From Planctomycetia bacterium (GTDB lineage: Bacteria; Planctomycetota; Planctomycetia; Pirellulales; PNKZ01): a DNA stretch of 64,000 nucleotides. The translations under genes were made by a program, and so were the position numbers. The DNA is taken from positions 1 to 64,000 of the forward strand of contig JAIOPP010000075.1 in NCBI GenBank assembly GCA_021413845.1. Reading direction: 5' to 3'. Within the stretch, counting starts at the first letter, position 1; every line of letters starts with the position of its first letter. Shown here one piece after another: positions 16,601-24,338 of the stretch. The notes beneath the pieces are model-generated. The model searched no databases, was not told the origin of the DNA, and saw only the letters and a program-made list of their open reading frames with translations.

Positions 16601-19600
16601 CGGCTTCGATGTTGATCGCCGCTCGCTGGGAAACGGAAACGGCCGCTGCATCGGCATTGCGCTGGAGCGGCGTGCTGCTGTTTGGGCTCCTTTCATCGCC
16701 GCTGTGGTTCCGCGGGCCGACGCTCGCCGTCGTCGGACGCTGCCGTTGGCCGAAGTGGAACACGCGCGGGCCGAGCCTCGTTCGATTTCTGTTCGGCTGG
16801 TCGCTGGGGCTCTCGCTCTTGCCGTCCGTATTAGCGACCTCTTTCATGGTCTGGTCGGCGCTCGAACGCCGGCACGCGACGTTCGATCTGTCGGCCGCAC
16901 TCGTTGCCGCGATCATCTTCGTCTTTATCGGGCTCGCGCTCTCCGTGCAACTGACCGCGATTCGGCGTCCGTTCGATGGTGCCGCCGAGCGAGTCGCCGG
17001 CAGGTCGTGGTCGCTGCTCGGTGCGCGGCTTTTGGTGCTGTCGGGCATGGCACCGTTGGCGGCGATCGTCGTTTCCGTTCTGTTCGAGGCGCTGCAAGCC
17101 TCGCCGATCGTAGGGCCTGATCCGGCATCGTGGTTCGTACGCATCGGCGTCGTGAATTCCTACGTGTTGCCGCTGCTGTTGTTGGCCTTGGCCTTCCTAT
17201 TGCATGCGTTGACACGACGTTCGGCAGGCATCGCCTTCGCGGCGGCGTTGGTTTTGAATTTGGGTGCGACGGTCGGCTACTTGCTCATGCACGCCCCGAC
17301 CGGCTTGCCGCTCGACGACGCGCTCTGGTTTCGCTTGGCTCATCTCAACGCTTCGGTATCGGCGCTATTCGCCCTGGCTTGGACGTTCTTCATTCTCGCG
17401 CGTCGCAAAGGATCGACCGACGAGGCCGGCGCCGCTTCCTGGCTCACGACGCAAACCGCACTCGCCGCGGCGATCTTCGCGCCGGCGATCGTCGGTCCGG
17501 TCGCGCAACTCTTCGCGGACCTTTATGGTCCGGCGAGCATGCCGAACATCGTCGCCGACCGCTGGGCTTGGGGCGCGTTTGCCCTCGTCCTTGCGGCTGC
17601 CGGGCTTTGGTTCCGCGCGGCGCGCGAACCGATTTCCGTGGCGGCCTGGAGCTTGTCGGCGCTCGGTGTCGTTTCGCTCGGTGCGCTGGCGACGATCCCG
17701 CATCTGACCGGCGATCTCGAAGCGTTCGATTTTCTCGTCGGTGGTTGGATTTTCGTCGCGTTCGCGCTCGTGGCAGGGGGCATCTGGGCCGAGCGACGGA
17801 GCTTGCCGTTCGGGCCGCCGCGCGCCGTCATCCATTGGGCGACGTTCGTCGGCACGGCAGCGTTTCTCGCCGCGCAGTTCGGGTTGATCTCGATCGCATT
17901 GCATCAGATTGCCCGCAGCACTTCGCCGGCGCCGCATGCTTTTCTGCTGAGCATGGCGTTCTTGTTCTCGGTCTTATGCATTTTGCTGGCGGCTTGGGGA
18001 GCGTCTCGCGCTCGACTCTATGTCGCGGCGTTCGCCCTCACATTCGGTGTGATGACCGTGTGGGTCGAAGGCCTCGGCCAACGTCTGTTCCCCGGCGGCT
18101 CCGATTGGATTGCCGCTTGCGTACAACTCATTAGCTGGTCGTTGCCGACGCCGCTGTGGCTCTTCATCGAACGACGATTCATCATCCCGCGCATCGGCGT
18201 CGATCGTCGATCGTGGTTAGGGGTTCTTTCACGCACGACCGGCGTGTTGACGTTGCTTGCGTTGATCTTCCTCGCTTGGATCGGACTTGCGGACGATCTC
18301 GACGGTGCGCCGCTAGAAATCGATTCGTTACTCTACGGCGCGGCGACGGTGAGCGTGCTCATTGCCGTTGCGACGTCGCTCTGGGATGCCGGAGCGAAGT
18401 ACTCGGTTTTCGCTCTTTATGCGGCGGGGTTGACGACCGTCGGCGTTGCGCTTGATGCGTTCGATCTCGACGCGCGGACGCTGTTTTGGACCGGCACGAT
18501 GTTCACTTCGGCGTATGCGCTAGGGACGAGCTATTTGTGGAGCCGACGAGCAGGGCTGCGCGTTTTGGCCGCGAAACTGCGCATGCCGCTCGAGAAGTGG
18601 AACGCAACCGGCGGCGCAACGACCGACGACGAATCGCTCGCCGGCCAGGGTTGGATGGTCGCGGCGAACTATGGTTTGTCGCTCCTCGTCGTGTTCGCAG
18701 CCTATCGCGTGATTCTCACGTTCGATTCGTTTGCGTCGCGATTCGGTGCGGCTCAAGCGGTGTTCGGTGTTGCCGTTGCCGTGGCGTTGCTGGCACGTGG
18801 GAGTCGACGAAGCTCGCTTCAAATACGAGCCCTGGAGCTCGGCTTGCTCGGTGCGATCGCCGTCGGTTGGGCGATCTTAGAGCCCGGCATGTCGGGCGAG
18901 TTCTTGAATCGAGCCGTCTTGGCGGTCACGTCGACGTCGTTGGTCATCGCGTTGTACGGGCTCGGATTCTCCAAGCTGTTGCGGCGAGAAAACGAATGGA
19001 CCGCCGCCGCGCAGCGCTTGGTTCCGCGACTGATCGTGCTCGCGGCGTCGGGACTCGCCCTCGTGCTTGCGGCCGAGGTTTACGAAACGACGGAATACGG
19101 CCACGTGGAAATCGGCCCGACGGCGATCGGTGCGGTAGTCGTGGCGCTGGTCGGCTTAGTCGTCGCGGCGATCACGGCGGCGCTGATTCCGGGGCGTGAT
19201 CCGCTCGGGCTCAGCGAGCGCGGTCGGATGGGATACGTGTACGGCGCGGAAGTGATCCTCGCGCTGTTGTTCTTGCACGTACGGTTGTCGATGCCGTGGT
19301 TGTTTACGGGATTCATGCTCCGCTATTGGCCGGTCGCGGTAATGGTCCTCGCGTTCGCCGGCGTCGGACTCGCAGAAGTGTTTCGCCGTCGCAAGCAAAC
19401 CGTGTTGGCCGAACCGTTGGAGCGGACCGGCGCGTTCTTACCGTTGTTGCCCGTCTTCGGCTTCTGGGCCACGCAGACCGAGGTTCACTATTCGCTGTTG
19501 CTGCTCGCCGTCGGGCTGTTGTATTCGACGCTCGCCGTGATGCGTAAATCGTTCGGCTTCGGCATCCTCGCGGCGCTCGCGGCCAACGGCGGCCTGTGGT

Positions 19601-20085
19601 ACTTCCTCGGCAATCAAGAAGGACTCGGTTGGTTGGAGCATCCGCAGATTTGGATTATCCCGCCGGCGCTCTGCGTGCTCATCGCTTCGCATTTGAATCG
19701 GAGCCGGCTGAAGGAAGAACAGATCAGCGCCTATCGCTACGGTTCGGCGGCGACGATCTACGTCGCTTCGACGGCCGATGTGTTTCTCAACGGCGTGGCG
19801 GAAGCTCCGCTGCTGCCGTTGTGGCTCGCCGGGTTGGCGATCGTCGGCATCTTCGCAGGGATCGCGCTGCGCGTGCGCGCGTTTCTTTTTCTCGGCACGG
19901 CGTTCCTCTTGCTGGCCCTGATGACGATCATCTGGCATGCCGCTTACGACTTGGAGCAGACGTGGATTTTCTACGTCGTCGGCATCGTCGCCGGCGTGTC
20001 GATCATCGCGCTGTTCGCCGTCTTCGAGAAGAAGCGGCACGAGATCTTAGGGATCGTCGAAAAGCTGCGCGAGTGGGATGCGTAG
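13633..20085 (+). CDS. Giant zinc-ribbon multi-pass membrane protein
   Basis: This encodes 2150 residues. A hydrophobic segment at residues 4-28 is followed by a zinc ribbon, Cys55-x2-Cys58-x10-Cys69-x2-Cys72, a basic helix (80-105), and a Pro/Ala-rich linker to about residue 250. From about 265 to the end the sequence is almost wholly hydrophobic, with dozens of predicted membrane helices. The start is TTG 13633, backed by TAAGGAA at 13617-13623 and by the immediate start of the first hydrophobic helix. The first membrane block (RWGELIGGLLIICSSIALVL) recalls the DUF2157/DUF2339 style of bacterial polytopic proteins of unknown role, but I cannot assign a family. No catalytic motif is obvious. 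It sits alone, convergent with gatB. Confidence 0.85.
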   Translation: MDWLLPFFIGLAVIAAIGHGIWVLCAAILRALFTGSSNEPTAAPFPATPKYPDQCPECTKPFPGPRARCDVCGWPKQTPQPEEKKRLALESLRRRALDFRRKEWLDPESFHLIIRSLDESLHPIVVAQEVVAQEITKPVADVGASPMAPPPAETIPLASVDEVAPAAPPVVPELTPAPPIATPPVPDKPSEPTHSTYDVAEVTARRAAAFAASMFPPPRKAEAPSSPAASALASAPAAPPPPAVPHKPFSKIFASFLEEKNIRWGELIGGLLIICSSIALVLSFWQPISERPLLKFGLFNGVTAALFGIGLYVERRWRLPTTTHGILLIAVLLVPLNFLAIAAFTLETPPTDALAIGGELLSIALFAWLTVAAGKILVGPAGWHLAAGVVGSSALELIVRRFAVAESSTELLLALGLPPVLCFALPTAIWARRLDRTAEATSTFGEAEANQLFKIAGTTLFAALLPICILLAKTGHVATTLTRIAPLVSLFGAPLLAVGLVLWRRLTVPDLMKERVAGTAVATAGAMAMIAAVALGWPMPAGMFPTAVINAIVFTWVAVRCGIPAAHLPAALCLAAAYLLGFHVVRGGVAWYGDDPHATLGVLLSAISGTALVVPAVLFALPALLFVARRSDAESMPRAFAKWYAAAGGLTAVVSTALVGYFAFGVLNDDAYATWVFAVYSVGMIAAATITGRQSLGYLGSALGWAALVQGICFRYIGSWSHAEAWSYALLAHATISLIAMRWIAGRGGIVRSGAALSPQAYQGAATPLFVGAVWTSAFAVPSLMLMAYTGQTLPAAIGFAWLTAVWGFIAWWVASPVSFAFFQAAGFVAAIEGSHFALQRQTWFDELTGYPRILDPRTLAVYGMTAAGLCGIWLGLRLLRRTAARLVNASEVTVDRVVLCGSIGLVVALAFAALLPGVCQELSPQNSASSAHGNVPPLAQFELFGIPHASAYGQHVWLFTALVGAVVGLGMWERFARRKLLALVIVSVAASMLIAARWETETAAASALRWSGVLLFGLLSSPLWFRGPTLAVVGRCRWPKWNTRGPSLVRFLFGWSLGLSLLPSVLATSFMVWSALERRHATFDLSAALVAAIIFVFIGLALSVQLTAIRRPFDGAAERVAGRSWSLLGARLLVLSGMAPLAAIVVSVLFEALQASPIVGPDPASWFVRIGVVNSYVLPLLLLALAFLLHALTRRSAGIAFAAALVLNLGATVGYLLMHAPTGLPLDDALWFRLAHLNASVSALFALAWTFFILARRKGSTDEAGAASWLTTQTALAAAIFAPAIVGPVAQLFADLYGPASMPNIVADRWAWGAFALVLAAAGLWFRAAREPISVAAWSLSALGVVSLGALATIPHLTGDLEAFDFLVGGWIFVAFALVAGGIWAERRSLPFGPPRAVIHWATFVGTAAFLAAQFGLISIALHQIARSTSPAPHAFLLSMAFLFSVLCILLAAWGASRARLYVAAFALTFGVMTVWVEGLGQRLFPGGSDWIAACVQLISWSLPTPLWLFIERRFIIPRIGVDRRSWLGVLSRTTGVLTLLALIFLAWIGLADDLDGAPLEIDSLLYGAATVSVLIAVATSLWDAGAKYSVFALYAAGLTTVGVALDAFDLDARTLFWTGTMFTSAYALGTSYLWSRRAGLRVLAAKLRMPLEKWNATGGATTDDESLAGQGWMVAANYGLSLLVVFAAYRVILTFDSFASRFGAAQAVFGVAVAVALLARGSRRSSLQIRALELGLLGAIAVGWAILEPGMSGEFLNRAVLAVTSTSLVIALYGLGFSKLLRRENEWTAAAQRLVPRLIVLAASGLALVLAAEVYETTEYGHVEIGPTAIGAVVVALVGLVVAAITAALIPGRDPLGLSERGRMGYVYGAEVILALLFLHVRLSMPWLFTGFMLRYWPVAVMVLAFAGVGLAEVFRRRKQTVLAEPLERTGAFLPLLPVFGFWATQTEVHYSLLLLAVGLLYSTLAVMRKSFGFGILAALAANGGLWYFLGNQEGLGWLEHPQIWIIPPALCVLIASHLNRSRLKEEQISAYRYGSAATIYVASTADVFLNGVAEAPLLPLWLAGLAIVGIFAGIALRVRAFLFLGTAFLLLALMTIIWHAAYDLEQTWIFYVVGIVAGVSIIALFAVFEKKRHEILGIVEKLREWDA

Positions 20086-20114
20086 TAATTACATGTCCGT
20101 GGGGCGACGATAGG

Positions 20115-20165
20115 GGCGCCCCTCATCCGGCCTTCGGCCACCTTCTCCCGCGGGGAGAAGGGTTT
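20115..20165. repeat. Intergenic palindromic repeat, possible terminator
   Basis: The spacer between the giant membrane gene and gatB holds CCCCTCATCCGGCCTTCGG followed by a hairpin with CTTCTCCC (20142-20149) and GGGAGAAG (20153-20160) around a 3-nt loop. A smaller GGCC/GGCC hairpin precedes it. I know near-identical words from scattered intergenic repeats in many GC-rich bacteria. Its position between two convergent stops also suits a bidirectional terminator, though it has no T-run. Confidence 0.65.
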
Positions 20166-20189
20166 GTGGGGGCTCTTGAAGGGCTGATA

Positions 20190-21671
20190 TTACGGCAGTT
20201 TGGCGATGATCTCTAGGCAAAGGTCGCGAATGCGGGCTGGGTTGGCGTTGGGATTTTTCTTCTTCGCCTGACCGACGAAGGCGCCGGCCGCTTGCATCTT
20301 GCCGGCCTTTACGTCGGCGACGAGCCGTGGGTTCGCCGCCACGAGTTCTTCGCACAGGCTCACCAAGGCCGACTCGTCGACCTTCTCGATTCCCAGCGCG
20401 GACATCGCCGCCGCGGCGTTCTCGCCGTGGTCGAACATCCGCTGCAAGACTTCACGTCCGCGGCTGGTGTCGACGTCGCCGGCCTTCACTTTCAGCAGTA
20501 GCTCGGCCAGCGCCGCAGCGCGAACCGGGTAGCTCTCGATCGTCAGGTCGCGCTCGCTCATTACGCGCAGCACATCTTGCTGGAGCCAGTTCGAGGCCAT
20601 CTTGCCGTCGCCGCACGCCGCGGCAACTTCCGTGAAGTAGTCGACGAACTTGCGCTCTTGGTTCACGATCACTTCGCTGTCGTACGGCGTGATGGCGTAG
20701 GTCGTTTCGAGGCGCGTGCGTAATTGAGCCGGGAGTTCGCCGAGCGTGCGGCGAACCTCTTCGATGCGCTCCGGCGAAACGGTGACGGGCACGAGATCAG
20801 GATCGGGAAAGTAGCGGTAGTCGCTCGATTCTTCTTTGGCGCGCTGGCTGCGAGTCACGCCGGCCGTGTCGTCCCAACCCCGGGTTTGCTTGAACACGCC
20901 CGGATCGCCGAGTTTTTTTCCCGTCTCTTGCCAGTCCGCGTATTGTCGTTCGGCTTCGTAGCCGATCGCCTTTTCGACGGCGCGGAAGCTATTCATATTC
21001 TTGATCTCGACGATCGGCGTCGCGATCTTTCCTGCCGGCGTATCGATGTGCAGGTTGACGTTCGCATCGACTCGCAGGCTGCCCTCTTGCATGTTGCAAT
21101 CGGAGACACCGAGATAAGTGAGCAGCAGTTTCAATTCAGTAAGGTAAGCCTTCGCTTCGGCAGGCGAACGCATGTCGGGCTTCGTGACGATCTCGAGCAG
21201 CGGCGTGCCGGTTCGATTCAGATCGATCTTGCTATCGGCCTTACCGGCTTGCTCGTCGTGCATGCTTTTGCCGGCGTCTTCTTCCAGGTGTGCGCGGAAG
21301 ATGCCGACGCGCTTCGTTTCGAATCGTCCTTTGGAGTCGCTGATTTCGAGATGGCCTTCGCTGCTGAACGGCAGATCGTATTGGCTGATCTGATACCCCT
21401 TCGGCAAGTCGGGGTAGTAATACTGCTTCCGGTCCCATTTGGTGAACGGCGCGATCGTGCAATTCAAGGCAAGCGCCGTTTGCAGGCCGAGGTCGAAAGC
21501 ACGGCGGTTCATCACCGGCAGCGTCCCCGGGTTGCCGCTGCAGATCGGGCAGGTCTGCGTGTTCGGAGCCGCACCGAACTTCGTACTGCAGGAGCAGAAG
21601 AGTTTCGTACGGGTTTGCAGTTGAACGTGCGTTTCCAGGCCGATGACGATCGTGTATTTTTCGGACGACAT
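20190..21671 (-). CDS. gatB: Asp-tRNA(Asn)/Glu-tRNA(Gln) amidotransferase subunit B
   Basis: This 493-residue subunit binds mischarged tRNA and phosphorylates its Asp/Glu side chain so that ammonia from GatA can amidate it. The N-terminal motif IVIGLETHVQLQTRTKLFC is diagnostic. The zinc site has Cys26, Cys28, Cys41 and Cys44. The cradle domain (DRKQYYYPDLPKGYQISQYD) and the C-terminal helical YqeY-like tail (from about residue 345) are complete. ATG 21671 fits homologues; the upstream extension to 21806 overlaps gatA and lacks support. It follows gatA by 44 nt on the same strand. Confidence 0.97.
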   Translation of the reverse strand: MSSEKYTIVIGLETHVQLQTRTKLFCSCSTKFGAAPNTQTCPICSGNPGTLPVMNRRAFDLGLQTALALNCTIAPFTKWDRKQYYYPDLPKGYQISQYDLPFSSEGHLEISDSKGRFETKRVGIFRAHLEEDAGKSMHDEQAGKADSKIDLNRTGTPLLEIVTKPDMRSPAEAKAYLTELKLLLTYLGVSDCNMQEGSLRVDANVNLHIDTPAGKIATPIVEIKNMNSFRAVEKAIGYEAERQYADWQETGKKLGDPGVFKQTRGWDDTAGVTRSQRAKEESSDYRYFPDPDLVPVTVSPERIEEVRRTLGELPAQLRTRLETTYAITPYDSEVIVNQERKFVDYFTEVAAACGDGKMASNWLQQDVLRVMSERDLTIESYPVRAAALAELLLKVKAGDVDTSRGREVLQRMFDHGENAAAAMSALGIEKVDESALVSLCEELVAANPRLVADVKAGKMQAAGAFVGQAKKKNPNANPARIRDLCLEIIAKLP

Positions 21672-21715
21672 AAGTTTTGAGCTTCGCGAAAGATCGCCGG
21701 AAGAGGAAAGCGAGG

Positions 21716-23254
21716 CTAGAGCTTCGGCCGGCGCTGGTGCCAGTCCGTGGCCGTTTGAAACATGTGCGCAGCCCTTAAGAGCTTGTCTTCGGCGAGCGGT
21801 GGGCATTGCAACTGAAGGCCGATCGGAAGCCCCGCAGGGCTCGCGCCGCAGGGGATCGAGATGCCGCCGACGCCGGCGAGATTCGCGCTCACGGTATAAA
21901 GGTCGACTAAGTACATCGCCATCGGATCGGCGACCTTCTCGCCGATCTTAAACGCCGGCGACGTCGTCACCGGGCCGGCGATCAGGTCGACTTGCCGGAA
22001 GGCCTCGTCGTAGTCTTGGCGGATCAGCCTGCGCACCTTAAGCGCCTTCAGATAATAGGCATCGTAGTAGCCGGCCGAGAGAGCGTAGGTGCCGAGCATG
22101 ACGCGGCGCTTCACTTCCGGACCGAACCCTTCTGCGCGACTCTTCCGATAGAGCCGGACGAGCGAGGTATCCAGCTGCTCGGCTTCTCGCTTGCGTCCCG
22201 CCGCCAGAAGTTCTTTCCGTTCGGCATCGAGCTCGGCGACGAGCTTCGCTTCGTCGGTGCGCCGGCCGTAGTGCACGCCGTCGTAGCGGGCCAAATTGCT
22301 CGACGCTTCGCACGGCGCGATGATGTAGTACACGGCGACGCCGTACTTCGCGTGCGGAAACGAAATCTCTTTGACCTTCGCGCCGAGCGATTCATACACC
22401 TTGATCGCCTCGCGCACGGCCCGTTCGACGTCGCCGTCGAGCCCGGCGGCAAAGTGCTCGCGCACTAGGCCGAGCGTGAGTCCTTGAAGGGGCTCGCGAA
22501 CCGTTTCGGTGTAACGTGGAGCAGGCTCGGCGATGCAGGTCGAGTCGAGCGGGTCGGGACCCGCGATCGTTTCCAACAGCAGCGCGGCATCTTCGGCCGT
22601 GCGCGTCATGGGCCCGGCCTGATCCAAGCTGCTGGCGAAGGCGATGAGCCCATGCCGACTGACTCGCCCGTAGGTCGGCTTCAGGCCTGTGATGCCGCAG
22701 TGAGCGGCCGGTTGGCGGATCGAGCCGCCGGTATCGGTGCCGATCGAAAGGCACGCCATGTCGGCAGCGACGCACGCCGCCGCACCGCCGCTCGAGCCGC
22801 CGGGGGTGCGTGTGAGATCCCAAGGGTTTTGCGTCTTGCCGAGGGCTGAGTTTTCCGTCGAGCCTCCCATGGCGAACTCGTCCATGTTCGTCCGACCGAG
22901 CAGCACCGCATCGGCCGATTTCAACCGCGCGACGATCGTGGAGTCGTACGGCGCGCGATAGTCGGCGAGCATCTTCGAGCCGCAAGTCGCGAGATCGCCC
23001 TGCGAGCAAAGCAAATCTTTTACGGCCACCGGCAGGCCCGCGAGCTTGCCGAGCTTTTCGCCTGACTTGCGTCGAGCGTCGATCGCGCGGGCTTGTGCGA
23101 GGGCTCCGTCGACATCGACCCGGAGAAACGCGCCGACCTTAGGGTCGATCGCTGCGATGCGCTCGGCGTAGGCTTTCGTCAGTTCTTCGGACGAAACTTT
23201 TCCGGAGTGGAGAAGCCCGAGAAGTTCGGTCGCCGTTTGTTCGTGCAGAGCCAC
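21716..23254 (-). CDS. gatA: Asp-tRNA(Asn)/Glu-tRNA(Gln) amidotransferase subunit A
   Basis: This 512-residue amidase-signature protein releases ammonia from glutamine for the GatB reaction. The Ser-cisSer-Lys triad is intact: Lys79 (LPVAVKD), Ser154 (PGGSSGGA) and Ser178 (TDTGGSIRQPA), the same numbers as in the structurally known Staphylococcus aureus enzyme. Length is normal, with a slightly extended C-terminus. It lies between gatC (36 nt upstream) and gatB. The presence of GatCAB suggests the organism lacks GlnRS, AsnRS or both, which cannot be checked here. Confidence 0.97.
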   Translation of the reverse strand: MALHEQTATELLGLLHSGKVSSEELTKAYAERIAAIDPKVGAFLRVDVDGALAQARAIDARRKSGEKLGKLAGLPVAVKDLLCSQGDLATCGSKMLADYRAPYDSTIVARLKSADAVLLGRTNMDEFAMGGSTENSALGKTQNPWDLTRTPGGSSGGAAACVAADMACLSIGTDTGGSIRQPAAHCGITGLKPTYGRVSRHGLIAFASSLDQAGPMTRTAEDAALLLETIAGPDPLDSTCIAEPAPRYTETVREPLQGLTLGLVREHFAAGLDGDVERAVREAIKVYESLGAKVKEISFPHAKYGVAVYYIIAPCEASSNLARYDGVHYGRRTDEAKLVAELDAERKELLAAGRKREAEQLDTSLVRLYRKSRAEGFGPEVKRRVMLGTYALSAGYYDAYYLKALKVRRLIRQDYDEAFRQVDLIAGPVTTSPAFKIGEKVADPMAMYLVDLYTVSANLAGVGGISIPCGASPAGLPIGLQLQCPPLAEDKLLRAAHMFQTATDWHQRRPKL

Positions 23255-23290
23255 GGGATTGCGCTTTCTGTGCAGAAACGCCGCGGCAGG

Positions 23291-23611
23291 CTATTCACCA
23301 AGCACGGCGGGGACCAAATAGAATTCGCCGTCGGAATGGGGCGCGTTGGCGAGCAAGGCGGCTCGCTCGGCCAGGGCGCGTTCCCCGGAGTCGGCGTCGT
23401 CGCTCGACCTCGGCACGTCGTCGCGGAAGACGTTAGCCGTCGGCAAGGCATGCGCCATCGGTTCGACGTCGTCGGTGTCGAGCTCTTTGAGTTGTTCGAC
23501 GTAGCCGACGACGGCCGTGAGCTGCGTCGTCAGAAGATCGAGCTCCGCCGGCGTCAGCGATAGGCGGGCCAGAAGCGAAACCTTTTCGACGTCGTTTCTA
23601 GTGAGGCTCAT
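23291..23611 (-). CDS. gatC: Asp-tRNA(Asn)/Glu-tRNA(Gln) amidotransferase subunit C
   Basis: This 106-residue subunit wraps around GatA and GatB and stabilises the complex. The N-terminal helices (DVEKVSLLARLSLTPAELD) and the downstream segment MAHALPTANVFRDDVP are typical. The C-terminal FYLVPAVLGE corresponds to the family's FxVPxVL end. It is transcribed after rpmB (43 nt gap) and before gatA. Confidence 0.95.
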   Translation of the reverse strand: MSLTRNDVEKVSLLARLSLTPAELDLLTTQLTAVVGYVEQLKELDTDDVEPMAHALPTANVFRDDVPRSSDDADSGERALAERAALLANAPHSDGEFYLVPAVLGE

Positions 23612-23654
23612 ACGCAGCTACGCTCAAACGGCGTCGTTCAAACCCAAGCTTGCC

Positions 23655-24065
23655 TTACTTGGTCGGCTTGCCGCCCTTGGCTTTGTCGGCGGGCTTCTTA
23701 TCGACGCCCTTCTTTTCGGTCGCCTTGGCGGCTGCCGGGGCCTTCCCCTTGGCGTCGACTTTCTTGACGTCGGCCTTTTTCGAGTCGGTCTTCTTGATGC
23801 TCTCTTGCTGAGCAGGCAAGCGGAACGGCTTCGCCTTGACGAGCTTCGTTACCATGCCGCTGCGGATGCATTGCGTGCAGACGAGGACGGTCTTATTCGT
23901 GCCGTTCTCGGTAACGTGGAGCCGTTGCAGGTTCGGCTTGAACGTGCGGCGCGTGATGCCGGTGACTTTCGTACCGACGCCCCCCAAATACTTCGCCTTA
24001 CCGCGGATCGTCACTTGGTTACCGACGCGGGGGCCTTTCCCGCAAACATTGCACACGCGAGCCAT
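23655..24065 (-). CDS. rpmB: Ribosomal protein bL28 with Lys/Ala-rich C-terminal extension
   Basis: Residues 1-82 are a normal bL28, a large-subunit protein. It is the zinc-binding type: Cys5/Cys8 in CNVCGKGP and Cys63/Cys66 in VCTQCIRSG. Residues 83-136 are an added tail of Lys, Ala and Asp (for example KKTDSKKADVKKVDAKGKA), probably disordered and basic. bL28 is usually 60-80 residues long. The start at 24065 begins MARVCNVCG as in homologues, and a 10-residue upstream extension is unneeded. It is first in a probable rpmB-gatC-gatA-gatB operon, tying amidotransferase expression to ribosome production. Confidence 0.95.
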   Translation of the reverse strand: MARVCNVCGKGPRVGNQVTIRGKAKYLGGVGTKVTGITRRTFKPNLQRLHVTENGTNKTVLVCTQCIRSGMVTKLVKAKPFRLPAQQESIKKTDSKKADVKKVDAKGKAPAAAKATEKKGVDKKPADKAKGGKPTK

Positions 24066-24338
24066 CGCCGTACTCTCCGAGTCGTTCAACTTCAAAATTC
24101 TGGAAACCGCCAGTATAGCCGAATGCGTTTCGGCTGCAAGGCGGGTCGAAATCGAACCCGACGTCCCGATCTATACCTGCCGGGACCTGCCGGGCGATGG
24201 GGAGAAATCCGCGATTCCGTGCCTGAAATGAAGGCTTTTCGCGGCGTCGCAGAGCATTATCCGATCGTCAACGATTCTCCCGATTGTTAAGCTGGCAAAA
24301 GCGTTTCCCTTCTTCGCTGAATCATCACTAGGTGCGGC

